Below are positions 1 to 5,820 of a DNA stretch of 5,820 nt, piece by piece. The notes beneath the pieces are model-generated. The model saw only the letters and a list, made by a program, of their open reading frames with translations, did no database searches and was not told the DNA's origin. Origin of the DNA: Spirochaetes bacterium RIFOXYC1_FULL_54_7. GTDB lineage: Bacteria > Spirochaetota > Spirochaetia > Treponematales > UBA12059. The stretch is from the NCBI GenBank assembly GCA_001830645.1, contig MIBM01000030.1, forward strand, positions 1 to 5,820, read 5' to 3'. Position 1 is the first letter of the stretch, and every line of letters starts with the position of its first letter. The translations under genes were made by a program, and so were the position numbers.

Positions 1-1008
1 CTGGACGCAAGAAGAGCCGAGCATGCCGGCAGCTTGGAGGAACGGAGGGCAGCCCAGTTCCTCCTTCACCAGCAGTGGAGTGCGGTCAGGCAGGCAGCAA
101 ATGCAGAAGGCATCCGCATCATCGGCGATCTGCCTATTTTTGTTGCCCTGGATTCAACCGACGCCTGGGCACATCCTGAGCTGTTCATGCTTGACCAGGC
201 GGGAAGACCTCTGGAGCTAGCCGGGGTGCCACCGGATTACTTCTCTGAGACGGGCCAGCTCTGGGGAAACCCCCTTTACGACTGGCACAGACATCAGGAA
301 ACCGGCTTTGTCTGGTGGATCAGTCGCATGAAAGCCATGCTCTCCCTGTACGACATTGTACGCATAGACCATTTCAGGGGTCTGGAAGCCTTCTGGGCGG
401 TGCCGGCAGGAGAAAAGACCGCTGAAAAAGGTAGCTGGAAGAAGGCACCGGGCAGGGAATTACTGAGCGCCCTGAAGGCAGCCCTGGGAGGAGACATTCC
501 CGTCATCGCCGAAGACCTTGGGTTTATCACCGACGAGGTACGGGCCTTGCGTGACGAGTTCCAGCTTCCGGGAATGCGGATCCTGCAATTCGGTTTTGAC
601 GCCTCGGAGTCAGGCAAGGGTCTGGATCCTCACAATCACTTCCTGCCACATAACTACACGGCAGCCTCGGTGGCCTATACCGGGACTCACGACAACGATA
701 CCATGGCCGGCTGGCTGGCCCAGGCCAGCACGGAAGAAAGGCGCTTTATTGAAGCCTACCTTGGGCAGATTCCGGACGACCCGGTAAGAGCCTTGATAAG
801 GGAGGCTCTCAAGAGCGTTGCGGCCTTTACCGTGGTACCCATGCAGGACATCCTTGGTCTTGGTTCGGAAGCCAGGATGAATGAACCGGGTACCATCGGC
901 GGCAACTGGGCCTGGCGCATGCAGACCGAAGCAGCAAGCCAGTCACTAGCCAGGGAACTCAGGAAGCTGTCTGTCATGTATGCACGCACCGATGAATGGA
1001 AAAGGTAA
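1..1008 (+). CDS. malQ: 4-alpha-glucanotransferase (amylomaltase), C-terminal part; 5' end outside window
   Basis: This is a GH77 disproportionating enzyme. It transfers alpha-1,4-glucan segments between malto-oligosaccharides and releases glucose, acting in the cytoplasm in maltodextrin or glycogen metabolism. The frame is open from base 1 and gives 335 residues; family members have about 500, so roughly the first third is missing. Family motifs appear in order: GDLPIFV, GVPPDYFSETGQLWGNPLYDW, the nucleophile region IVRIDHFRG (Asp codon 367-369), the acid/base region IAEDLG (Glu codon 511-513) and TGTHDNDT (third catalytic Asp codon 691-693). The C-terminus (GTIGGNWAWRM, then a short tail) is intact. 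All visible catalytic residues are present and there is no frameshift. The TTG at 34 is internal and is not the start. The last 35 bp overlap the convergent signalling gene. No terminator follows. It has no obvious functional link to the signalling genes beside it. Confidence 0.96.
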   Translation: MDARRAEHAGSLEERRAAQFLLHQQWSAVRQAANAEGIRIIGDLPIFVALDSTDAWAHPELFMLDQAGRPLELAGVPPDYFSETGQLWGNPLYDWHRHQETGFVWWISRMKAMLSLYDIVRIDHFRGLEAFWAVPAGEKTAEKGSWKKAPGRELLSALKAALGGDIPVIAEDLGFITDEVRALRDEFQLPGMRILQFGFDASESGKGLDPHNHFLPHNYTAASVAYTGTHDNDTMAGWLAQASTEERRFIEAYLGQIPDDPVRALIREALKSVAAFTVVPMQDILGLGSEARMNEPGTIGGNWAWRMQTEAASQSLARELRKLSVMYARTDEWKR

Positions 1009-2434
1009 CCATCAGTCCGTTTTCGTCCTGCTCTATTCCACCTATTTCCATTTCAGCAAGAGTGCGAACCAGGTCCAGCTCGGCCAAGAGGGAACCATAA
1101 TCGCGGGGATCGCTGTATACGAGGCTCCATGAACCGGATTTACCAGTTCCACCATGCACAGCATCAAGATGGAGGATAGTGCCACCTTCACCACCTCTGG
1201 CAAGGGAGAGTGAAAAAAGCTCGCCCAGCAACAGGCCTACCGTTATGGCCGACTCCAGAGGCAGGTCAACGGCCTCGCCTCCCAGCTGCAGGGATACCAC
1301 CCCCGCAGGACATGAAAATCCATCCGCCAGACGGGAAAACAAGGCCAGGGCAAAATCAGCCAAGTTTATACTGGCATAGGATCCATAGTCGTACAGCATC
1401 TCATGAACCAAGGCCATGGATAAGATCCTCATCTCAAGTCGCTTTAGAATGGAATCACAATCCCGGCTGGCCAGCCTGTCAAGCTCGAGGTTGATCAGGG
1501 CTCTTGTGGCACTCAGGTTGTTCATGACTCGGTGATGTATCTCCCTTAGCAACTCTTCCTGGTCGGCCAGGCTTCTGCGCATGCGTTTCTCGCTTTGTAG
1601 CCGCATGACCAGGTTTGAACAGACTGCAACAAACTCATCCAGCAAAGAAAGTGTTTCGTTTCCGGGGGACAGACCTTCAGGAAAGTAGACAGTGAAATTA
1701 CCCAGGTTCGATGCCGGGTCGCCCAACGGCAGTTCCAGCCCTCCGAGCCCTTCCAATTGACCGGTTCCTTCCTCCTGACCAGACCGCTCCAAGTGACCAC
1801 CATCCTCCGGTTCGACAAGACCCTCGGGCAGGCTTACCAGATCCAGAATCGCCCCTCTGGAATCCAGACGGTAGACTCCGAAGCCGGGTACAGCCAGTTC
1901 CATGCCCAGGGCGGAATCCAGAGGCTTGTATTGTGTGAGTATCTTCAGCAGTTCAACCAGAGGCGCATGCTCGGCACTGTATTTCTGGCTATGCCCGAGC
2001 AGTCGGTTCAGTATTTCGTGCTGTTTCATGCTGCTCCGCAGGCTTTCCACAGCGGCCTGTTTCTCCGCGTCTATCTTGGCCTGTTCCAGCACCTGGTGGA
2101 TGGCCTCGCCTATCCTGGCCAGTCGGTCTTTGAGCAGATAATCCTTGGCACCACGCTTTATGCAATCCGCAGCCAGTTCGTCATCGATAGCCCCGGTGAC
2201 GACAATTACCGGGGGGGAACCAGCAAGACTTCCCGTTAGTTCCAGCACCCGCAGGGCCGAGAAAGAAGGCAGGTGAAAGTCGCAGATGATGACATCCACA
2301 GGCTGATCCAGAGCAGCCAGAAATTCATCTTCCTCTTCCACTATCTTCCAGCTTACATCCAGACCGGCCCGCCTGAGCGCCGACTGCAGCAGCTTCACAT
2401 CATATGGATCATCCTCAACCAGCAGGATATTCAT
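974..2434 (-). CDS. REC - GAF-like - HisKA_2 protein with degenerate HATPase domain (probable phosphotransfer protein)
   Basis: The protein has 486 residues and no membrane segment. Residues 1-120 form a receiver domain: acidic pocket E7/D8/D9, phosphoacceptor D52 (ICDFHLP), T80 and K102 (DYLLKDRL). Residues about 140-285 resemble a GAF domain (PGFGVYRLDSRG; later ETLSLLDEFVAVCSNL), interrupted by a Gly/Glu/Leu-rich repeat at about 213-236. Residues 290-365 are a HisKA_2 dimerisation domain with LREIHHRVMNNL; H301 is the expected phosphorylated histidine, and M304 replaces the usual Lys. The last 100 residues align with HATPase, but the N-box Asn positions are G404 and L409, and the DNGxG and SLGLxLV motifs are not preserved. 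ATP binding is therefore doubtful. I infer a histidine phosphotransfer role in a relay, analogous to Spo0B or ChpT. An inactive or divergent kinase is the alternative. The start at 2434 has GGAGG 9 nt upstream; the in-frame ATG at 2506 lies inside the preceding gene and adds residues that are not receiver-like. Confidence 0.88.
   Translation of the reverse strand: MNILLVEDDPYDVKLLQSALRRAGLDVSWKIVEEEDEFLAALDQPVDVIICDFHLPSFSALRVLELTGSLAGSPPVIVVTGAIDDELAADCIKRGAKDYLLKDRLARIGEAIHQVLEQAKIDAEKQAAVESLRSSMKQHEILNRLLGHSQKYSAEHAPLVELLKILTQYKPLDSALGMELAVPGFGVYRLDSRGAILDLVSLPEGLVEPEDGGHLERSGQEEGTGQLEGLGGLELPLGDPASNLGNFTVYFPEGLSPGNETLSLLDEFVAVCSNLVMRLQSEKRMRRSLADQEELLREIHHRVMNNLSATRALINLELDRLASRDCDSILKRLEMRILSMALVHEMLYDYGSYASINLADFALALFSRLADGFSCPAGVVSLQLGGEAVDLPLESAITVGLLLGELFSLSLARGGEGGTILHLDAVHGGTGKSGSWSLVYSDPRDYGSLLAELDLVRTLAEMEIGGIEQDENGLMVTFSIHRCVHT
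1727..1798 (-). repeat. Four-unit degenerate 18-bp tandem repeat within the GAF-like region
   Basis: Read on the minus strand, four in-frame 18-bp units run 1798-1781, 1780-1763, 1762-1745 and 1744-1727. They encode GHLERS, GQEEGT, GQLEGL and GGLELP. The first three units begin GGTCA, and units 1, 3 and 4 keep a TTG/CTG-GAR core. The period is exactly six codons, so copy changes would not shift the frame. The segment sits where a GAF domain would normally have its central helices and strands, which suggests that an ancestral loop was expanded or replaced by slippage. The similarity between units is moderate and was judged by eye. Confidence 0.6.
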
Positions 2435-2443
2435 AAAACATTG

Positions 2444-2448
2444 CCTCC
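2444..2448 (-). promoter_or_regulatory. Shine-Dalgarno site fixing the start at 2434
   Basis: The minus strand reads ACGGAGGCAATGTTTTATG. GGAGG lies 9 nt before the ATG at 2434. The ATG at 2441 in between is out of frame. This site, in the 25-bp gap between the two genes, gives the second gene its own ribosome entry and argues against the longer reading from 2506. Confidence 0.75.
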
Positions 2449-2459
2449 GTAAATTTTTA

Positions 2460-4073
2460 TCATAAATCCGCTGAATTCTCGGGTATAGTGAACCTGAAGG
2501 TCGCACCCGCCCCAGGCTTGCCTTCGGCCGAAACGCCTCCGCCGTGCCGGTCTACAATACGCTTGACTATTGCCAGCCCGATTCCTGTGCCGGTATAACG
2601 CTTCCCCGAGTGCAGGCGCTGGAAGACTTTAAACAGCTTGTCTGCATATGCCGGGTCGAAACCGATTCCGTTGTCACTTATACTGTACTCGATGAATCCA
2701 GTTTTTCTGGCCGAGGAAACGGTGACAACCGGATACCCGGACGCTGTCGAATACTTGAGGGCATTTTCAACAAGATTATGCCACACCCGGGACAGACTCT
2801 TCCGGTCCCCTATACAGGGAGGCAAGACAGGCTTGTAGAAGGCAGGTTCGCCATAATCTCCTCGTCCAACAAGTTCGGAAAAGGCGGCGGATGCAAGATT
2901 GTCCATATCAACCAGTTCCATGGCGATATCGGTGTGGCCAACCCTCGCATAATCGTACAGGTTTTCCATCAGGCCTTCCATACGCACAGACTCGATTATG
3001 ATTGCCTCTACCTGCTGCCTTGTTTCTTCGTCGTCACAATACCCGTTATTGACAAGAAGCTGGGCAAAGCCATGGATATGCCTCAGAGGAGCCCTCAGTT
3101 CGTGGGCTACAGAATACCCGAAGGCCTCGAATTCCTGGTTGGATCTTTCCAGCTCCGCTGTTCTTTCAGCAACTTTGCTTTCCAGTGTAGCGTTCAGTTC
3201 ACGTAGTTCATTCTGTATTGTCTTGAGTACCGTTATATCTTCATTAACAAGAATGGCCCCACTCACCTTGCCCCAGGCGTCATGAAGCGGGACCGCCGAG
3301 TTGAGGGTGCTCCGGCGAATGCCATCAGGACCTTCAATATCCACCTGCTCGAAGAGGATAACCTCATCATTGGCAACAGCCCGATAACCCGCCCAGTCCC
3401 TGGGACCGATGCGCTGGCCAGTATCGGGCCACCATGCCTTGTAAGCGCTTGCCACTTCGTGCTGCCCAAGGCTGAATCCTCCCCAGATCTCCTCGCTCTT
3501 CGTGTTGCACTCCAGGATTTCTCCTCCTGGCCCTATCAACCAGACACCCAGGGGCAGCATTTCCAGGATGGTGCCAAGCTTCTTCCGTTCTGCCAGAAGC
3601 TTGACTTCGGTAGCTTCATGTTCGGCGATTTTGGCCTGTAATTGCCAGGTCAGTATGTCAAGTTCCTTATTGCGCTGTACCACCTGGTCATACAGCTGCT
3701 TGAGCTTGATGTGGTTGCCAACCTTTATGGTTAATTCATCTTTCTTAAACGGCTTGGTGATGAAATCCACCGCACCATGACGGAGTGCATCAAGTCTTGT
3801 ACCGGGATCGGAGACACCACTCAGGAAGAGGATAGGTACTCCACACATACAGTCCATAGGCTGCAGCAAACTTAAACATTCTATGCCATTGATTCCTTGT
3901 AAATTCATATCAAGGAGTACTATATCGGGCATGACCGCCGGGGCGGCTTCCACGGCTTCTTCTCCGCTGGAGGCGATCGAAATACAGTATCCTTCCGCTT
4001 CGAGATAGACCCGTATAAGCTCGGTTATCAGGTAGTCATCATCGACGATAAGGACAGTTCCGGCATCGCTCAT
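2460..4073 (-). CDS. Hybrid sensor histidine kinase, REC-PAS-HisKA-HATPase
   Basis: The protein has 537 residues and is soluble, with no signal peptide or membrane helix. Residues 5-122 form a receiver domain (acidic residues D11-D13, phosphoacceptor D55 in VLLDMNLQG, S85, K107 in TKPF). About 123-165 is a probable coiled coil. Residues 166-285 form a PAS domain of the type with IWGG, AWWPDTG, RSTLNSAVPL and NEDIT. Residues 286-315 are a second helical linker. The HisKA domain has SVAHELRAPLRHIHGF with the phosphorylated H324. The catalytic domain is complete: N-box N433/N437 (WHNLVENALKYS), G1 DNGIG at 467-471 and G2 GTGIGL at 495-500. It should therefore autophosphorylate, and it is the only evidently active kinase here. 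The N-terminal receiver suggests that it is itself controlled by phosphorylation, or passes phosphate to its own Asp. The start at 4073 has GGAG 5 nt upstream. It is first in the minus-strand operon, 25 bp before the degenerate-ATPase protein. The signal sensed by the PAS domain cannot be read from sequence. Confidence 0.95.
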   Translation of the reverse strand: MSDAGTVLIVDDDYLITELIRVYLEAEGYCISIASSGEEAVEAAPAVMPDIVLLDMNLQGINGIECLSLLQPMDCMCGVPILFLSGVSDPGTRLDALRHGAVDFITKPFKKDELTIKVGNHIKLKQLYDQVVQRNKELDILTWQLQAKIAEHEATEVKLLAERKKLGTILEMLPLGVWLIGPGGEILECNTKSEEIWGGFSLGQHEVASAYKAWWPDTGQRIGPRDWAGYRAVANDEVILFEQVDIEGPDGIRRSTLNSAVPLHDAWGKVSGAILVNEDITVLKTIQNELRELNATLESKVAERTAELERSNQEFEAFGYSVAHELRAPLRHIHGFAQLLVNNGYCDDEETRQQVEAIIIESVRMEGLMENLYDYARVGHTDIAMELVDMDNLASAAFSELVGRGDYGEPAFYKPVLPPCIGDRKSLSRVWHNLVENALKYSTASGYPVVTVSSARKTGFIEYSISDNGIGFDPAYADKLFKVFQRLHSGKRYTGTGIGLAIVKRIVDRHGGGVSAEGKPGAGATFRFTIPENSADL

Positions 4074-4078
4074 CAGAT

Positions 4079-4082
4079 CTCC
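4079..4082 (-). promoter_or_regulatory. Shine-Dalgarno site of the REC-PAS kinase
   Basis: The minus strand reads ACGGAGATCTGATG. GGAG lies 5 nt before the ATG at 4073. It is short but acceptable and supports this start. Confidence 0.55.
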
Positions 4083-4092
4083 GTTCGGCCCA

Positions 4093-4121
4093 ATGTTAAG
4101 CCAATTTCAACATCCATGCAA
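4093..4121 (-). promoter_or_regulatory. Candidate sigma-70-type promoter for the kinase operon, overlapping an imperfect inverted repeat
   Basis: On the minus strand TTGCAT (4121-4116) and TAACAT (4098-4093) are separated by 17 bp. The -10 element matches the consensus at 4 of 6 positions and the -35 at 3 of 6. Transcription would start near 4086, leaving room for the ribosome binding site at 4082-4079. The -10 element lies in an imperfect inverted repeat at 4093-4113 (arms ATGTT-g-AA and TT-AACAT). This could be an operator, but arms of this length also arise by chance. Confidence 0.22.
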
Positions 4122-4170
4122 TGTCAGAGGCAACGCCAGCACACCGGACAGCAATATTTCCCGGACCTGT

Positions 4171-4198
4171 TTGAATTTATCTGCAGATGATCTATGCT
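4171..4198 (+). promoter_or_regulatory. Candidate promoter for the phosphatase operon, possibly giving a leaderless message
   Basis: TTGAAT (4171-4176) and TATGCT (4193-4198), each 4 of 6 to the sigma-70 consensus, are separated by 16 bp. Transcription from this pair would begin at about 4205, exactly at the second in-frame ATG (Met7) of the following gene. Neither ATG has a convincing ribosome binding site, so a leaderless transcript is one explanation. The match is weak and could be chance. Confidence 0.2.
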
Positions 4199-5377
4199 TT
4201 GGGAATGACTACCCCTAAAACCAAAGCCAATACCATCCTGTTTGTAGACGACGAGGTCAATATCCTGAACGCCCTTAAAAGGGAATTGCATGCTTGGTCC
4301 AAGGAAAAATCCCTGACAATCAAGACCGCCCCGTCGGCTGCTATCGCACTGAACCTCATCGAGTCCTCCGCATCGGAGATCGCTGTCATCGTATCGGATC
4401 TGAAGATGCCTGAAATGCTCGGTTCCGATTTCCTGCTTGAGGTAAAAAGCCGCTGGCCGGAGATCATCACTGTGCTACTTACCGGATTCTCGGAAACCCA
4501 GGAGGTGATGAAGGCGGTAAGGGCAGGCATCTTCAGTTATATACTAAAGCCCTGGGAACAGGAGTATCTGAAGAACGAACTGGACAAGGCCCTGGAGATG
4601 CGCCTTGCCAGAGACCAGAACGCCGCGTACGCCAAGTTGGTAGAGGACGAACTGCGCTGGGCCGGCGAGATGCAGAAGGCCATGCTCAGACCTACCTTAC
4701 AGAGTACGGAAGGTATTGAACTGCGGGTAAGCTACCAGCCTGTACCAGGCTTGTACTGCGGCGGCGATTATTATGACGTCGTGAACCTTCCCGGCGAACG
4801 GTATCTCATACTGCTGGGAGATGTATCCGGGCACGGTGTGAAAGCTGCCTTCATCACAGGCATACTCAAGGCCGTCATCTATCCTGAATATATACGCACT
4901 GTGGGATCCAACCCCTTCTCACCCGGGGCCTTCCTTGGGTGGCTGAACGAACGCATGAACTTTGAACTTCGCCAGGCCTCTGATCTGCTCATCAGCTTCT
5001 TTGCCGGGGTGCTGGATCGCCAGGCCATGACCCTTACCTATGCGAATGCCGGCCAGGATCACCCCTTCATAATTTCCGGCGGCATCCCCCGGGAATTGCA
5101 TGTTTCAGGATCAGTCCTCGGAGTTGCCCGGACAGTCAACTATATCGAACAGACCGAGCCTCTGAAAACAGGGGACATGGTATTCGTCTACACTGACGGT
5201 CTGGTAGAAGCAGGAGCCAGTAGGAATGGTGCCCGGAATCCCGGCATCGCGGGCATTCTGGCCGCCATTCCTATAAACCAGGGCTATCACAAGGCGGTTC
5301 TGGAGGCTGCCCTGGCAGCCTCGGGAGCCGCCGCCTTCGAGGATGACGTTACCATACTCACGGCCAAGCTGATATGA
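4187..5377 (+). CDS. Response regulator with PP2C-family (SpoIIE/RsbU-type) serine phosphatase domain
   Basis: The 396-residue soluble protein has two domains. Residues 15-135 are a receiver: acidic D21/D22, phosphoacceptor D71 (IVSDLKMPEM), T99 in LLTGF and K121 in LKPW. The LTGF/KPW signature is typical of receivers attached to enzymatic outputs. A helical linker (about 140-170, AGEMQKAMLRP) leads to the PPM/SpoIIE phosphatase domain. The metal-binding motifs are all present: GGDYYDV (D194, D197), GDVSGHG (D212, G213-equivalent position V213, H216), VYTDGLVEA (D337) and FEDDVTIL (D386/D387). The expected reaction is manganese- or magnesium-dependent dephosphorylation of a phosphoserine on an anti-sigma-factor antagonist, controlled by phosphorylation of D71. 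The STAS gene immediately downstream, joined by ATGA at 5374-5377, is the obvious substrate. The start is uncertain: the ATG at 4187 is the furthest upstream after an in-frame TGA at 4172, and the ATG at 4205 would give 390 residues. Both have poor ribosome binding sites. Confidence 0.94.
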   Translation: MIYALGMTTPKTKANTILFVDDEVNILNALKRELHAWSKEKSLTIKTAPSAAIALNLIESSASEIAVIVSDLKMPEMLGSDFLLEVKSRWPEIITVLLTGFSETQEVMKAVRAGIFSYILKPWEQEYLKNELDKALEMRLARDQNAAYAKLVEDELRWAGEMQKAMLRPTLQSTEGIELRVSYQPVPGLYCGGDYYDVVNLPGERYLILLGDVSGHGVKAAFITGILKAVIYPEYIRTVGSNPFSPGAFLGWLNERMNFELRQASDLLISFFAGVLDRQAMTLTYANAGQDHPFIISGGIPRELHVSGSVLGVARTVNYIEQTEPLKTGDMVFVYTDGLVEAGASRNGARNPGIAGILAAIPINQGYHKAVLEAALAASGAAAFEDDVTILTAKLI

Positions 5378-5769
5378 CCTTGAGTGAGGTACTTCGACCC
5401 AAAGCCAACGCACTCACCTTGAAAGCGAGTCGGCTATCCATCGTACTTGTCGACACTGCCAGTCCACCCGGGCTGGCGCTGCTTCTGTCCGGAGATCTTG
5501 ATACCGACTCTTCCGGTATGTTCCAGTTTTTTGCAGTCGAATCCCTCCAGGAAATGAAACCACCGTCTACCCTGATCATTGACCTATCGGCAGTAAGCTA
5601 CATCTCGTCCACAGGGGTGGGCAGCCTGGCGACAATTCTGAGCGAAACCAAAAGGCGAAGCATAAAGCTCTCCCTCTGCGGCATACCCAAGCATGTTTGG
5701 AACATCATAGACCTGCTTGGTTTTACCTCCTTTTTTTCCTTCATTGATTCCTATAAGGCCTGTCCATGA
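5374..5769 (+). CDS. STAS-domain anti-sigma-factor antagonist
   Basis: The protein has 131 residues and belongs to the SpoIIAA/RsbV type. These proteins bind an anti-sigma factor or another partner when unphosphorylated and are released when phosphorylated on a conserved serine. The core begins near LALLLSGDLD (35-43). The signature IDLSAVSYISSTGVGSL spans 69-85; S79 aligns with the phosphorylated serine of DSTG/DSSG in RsbV/SpoIIAA, with T80 next to it. The usual Asp before that serine is S78 here. An N-terminal extension of about 20 residues precedes the fold. The ATG overlaps the stop of the phosphatase gene (ATGA) and has no clear ribosome binding site of its own, so translation is probably coupled and the two proteins made in related amounts. 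The partner kinase or anti-sigma factor is not in view but may be encoded just downstream. Confidence 0.9.
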   Translation: MTLSEVLRPKANALTLKASRLSIVLVDTASPPGLALLLSGDLDTDSSGMFQFFAVESLQEMKPPSTLIIDLSAVSYISSTGVGSLATILSETKRRSIKLSLCGIPKHVWNIIDLLGFTSFFSFIDSYKACP

Positions 5770-5820
5770 CCCCCCGGACTAGTGAGTATGGACCAGACAC
5801 CAATGCCAGGATAGTTGCCG
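5766..5820 (+). CDS. Start of an unidentified third gene of the phosphatase/STAS operon, cut by the window end
   Basis: The ATG at 5766 overlaps the TGA of the STAS gene as ATGA, the same junction as between the phosphatase and STAS genes. The frame stays open for 18 codons to the window edge and begins MTPRTSEYGPDTNARIVA. This is too short to identify. By context, candidates are an RsbW-like serine kinase/anti-sigma factor, another phosphatase or a further signalling protein. The other frames argue for this reading only weakly: the alternative ATG at 5788 meets TAG at 5812. The evidence is the junction and the open frame only. Confidence 0.5.
   Translation, partial: MTPRTSEYGPDTNARIVA

Larger units (their letters stand above)
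4074..4186. promoter_or_regulatory. Divergent intergenic region between the two signalling operons
   Basis: These 113 bp separate the divergent starts at 4073 (minus) and 4187 (plus) and must hold the promoters of both operons unless transcription enters from further away. The stretch is locally richer in A+T than the flanking genes. Only weak promoter matches are visible; they are listed separately. I see no small gene, riboswitch or strong hairpin in it. The shared region makes joint regulation of the kinase operon and the phosphatase/STAS operon possible. Confidence 0.6.

Noticed and set aside
34..36. TTG as a start codon for a short malQ
   Set aside because: The frame is open to base 1 with family-like residues, and a start here would remove the N-terminal third of the enzyme. 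The gene simply begins outside the window.
1009..1060. Possible terminator after malQ
   Set aside because: There is no GC-rich stem followed by a T-run on either strand, and the region is coding on the minus strand.
1757..2239. Plus-strand open frame of 160 codons
   Set aside because: It is antisense to the receiver/GAF-like coding region. Its protein is low in recognisable features, and the minus-strand frame explains the sequence.
2435..2506. Upstream in-frame extension of the REC-GAF-HisKA_2 protein to an ATG at 2506
   Set aside because: It would overlap the kinase gene by 47 bp, adds 24 residues unlike a receiver N-terminus, and lacks the GGAGG site that precedes the ATG at 2434.
2544..3206. 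Plus-strand open frame of 220 codons
   Set aside because: It lies wholly antisense to the PAS-kinase HisKA/HATPase region, whose minus-strand motifs are unmistakable. It shows no recognisable domain or ribosome binding site.
5788..5814. ATG at 5788 as an alternative downstream gene start
   Set aside because: It reaches TAG at 5812 after eight codons.

Overview
The window comes from a bacterial chromosome of moderate to fairly high GC content with tightly packed genes. Nothing fixes the taxon. The mix of cytoplasmic receiver/kinase proteins with a PP2C phosphatase and a STAS protein would suit a spirochaete, a deltaproteobacterium or a similar Gram-negative lineage; this is a weak inference. 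No rRNA, tRNA, CRISPR array, insertion sequence or phage gene was seen.

Layout: (1) 1-1008, plus strand: the C-terminal two thirds of a 4-alpha-glucanotransferase (MalQ), entering from the left edge. (2) 974-4073, minus strand: two signalling genes 25 bp apart, presumably one operon. The first to be transcribed (4073 to 2460) is a complete REC-PAS-HisKA-HATPase sensor kinase. The second (2434 to 974) is a REC-GAF-like-HisKA_2 protein whose ATPase domain has lost its diagnostic ATP-binding residues. Its 3' end overlaps the malQ 3' end by 35 bp. (3) 4074-4186: a divergent intergenic region that must hold the promoters of both signalling operons. (4) 4187-5820, plus strand: a REC-PP2C (SpoIIE/RsbU-type) phosphatase, a STAS anti-sigma-factor antagonist and the first 18 codons of a further gene, each joined to the next by an ATGA stop/start overlap.

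The four complete signalling proteins read as one cytoplasmic circuit. The PAS kinase would autophosphorylate at His324. Phosphoryl groups could then pass through the receiver and the conserved His301 of the degenerate-ATPase protein to Asp71 of the phosphatase. The phosphatase would dephosphorylate the STAS protein, probably at Ser79, and so drive a partner-switching output. The domains and motifs are read directly from the sequence. The order of the relay, and the idea that the second kinase-like protein is a phosphotransfer protein and not a kinase, are inferences. That protein also carries an 18-bp degenerate tandem repeat inside its GAF-like region. These two oddities, together with the divergent kinase/partner-switch arrangement, are the most interesting content of the window.
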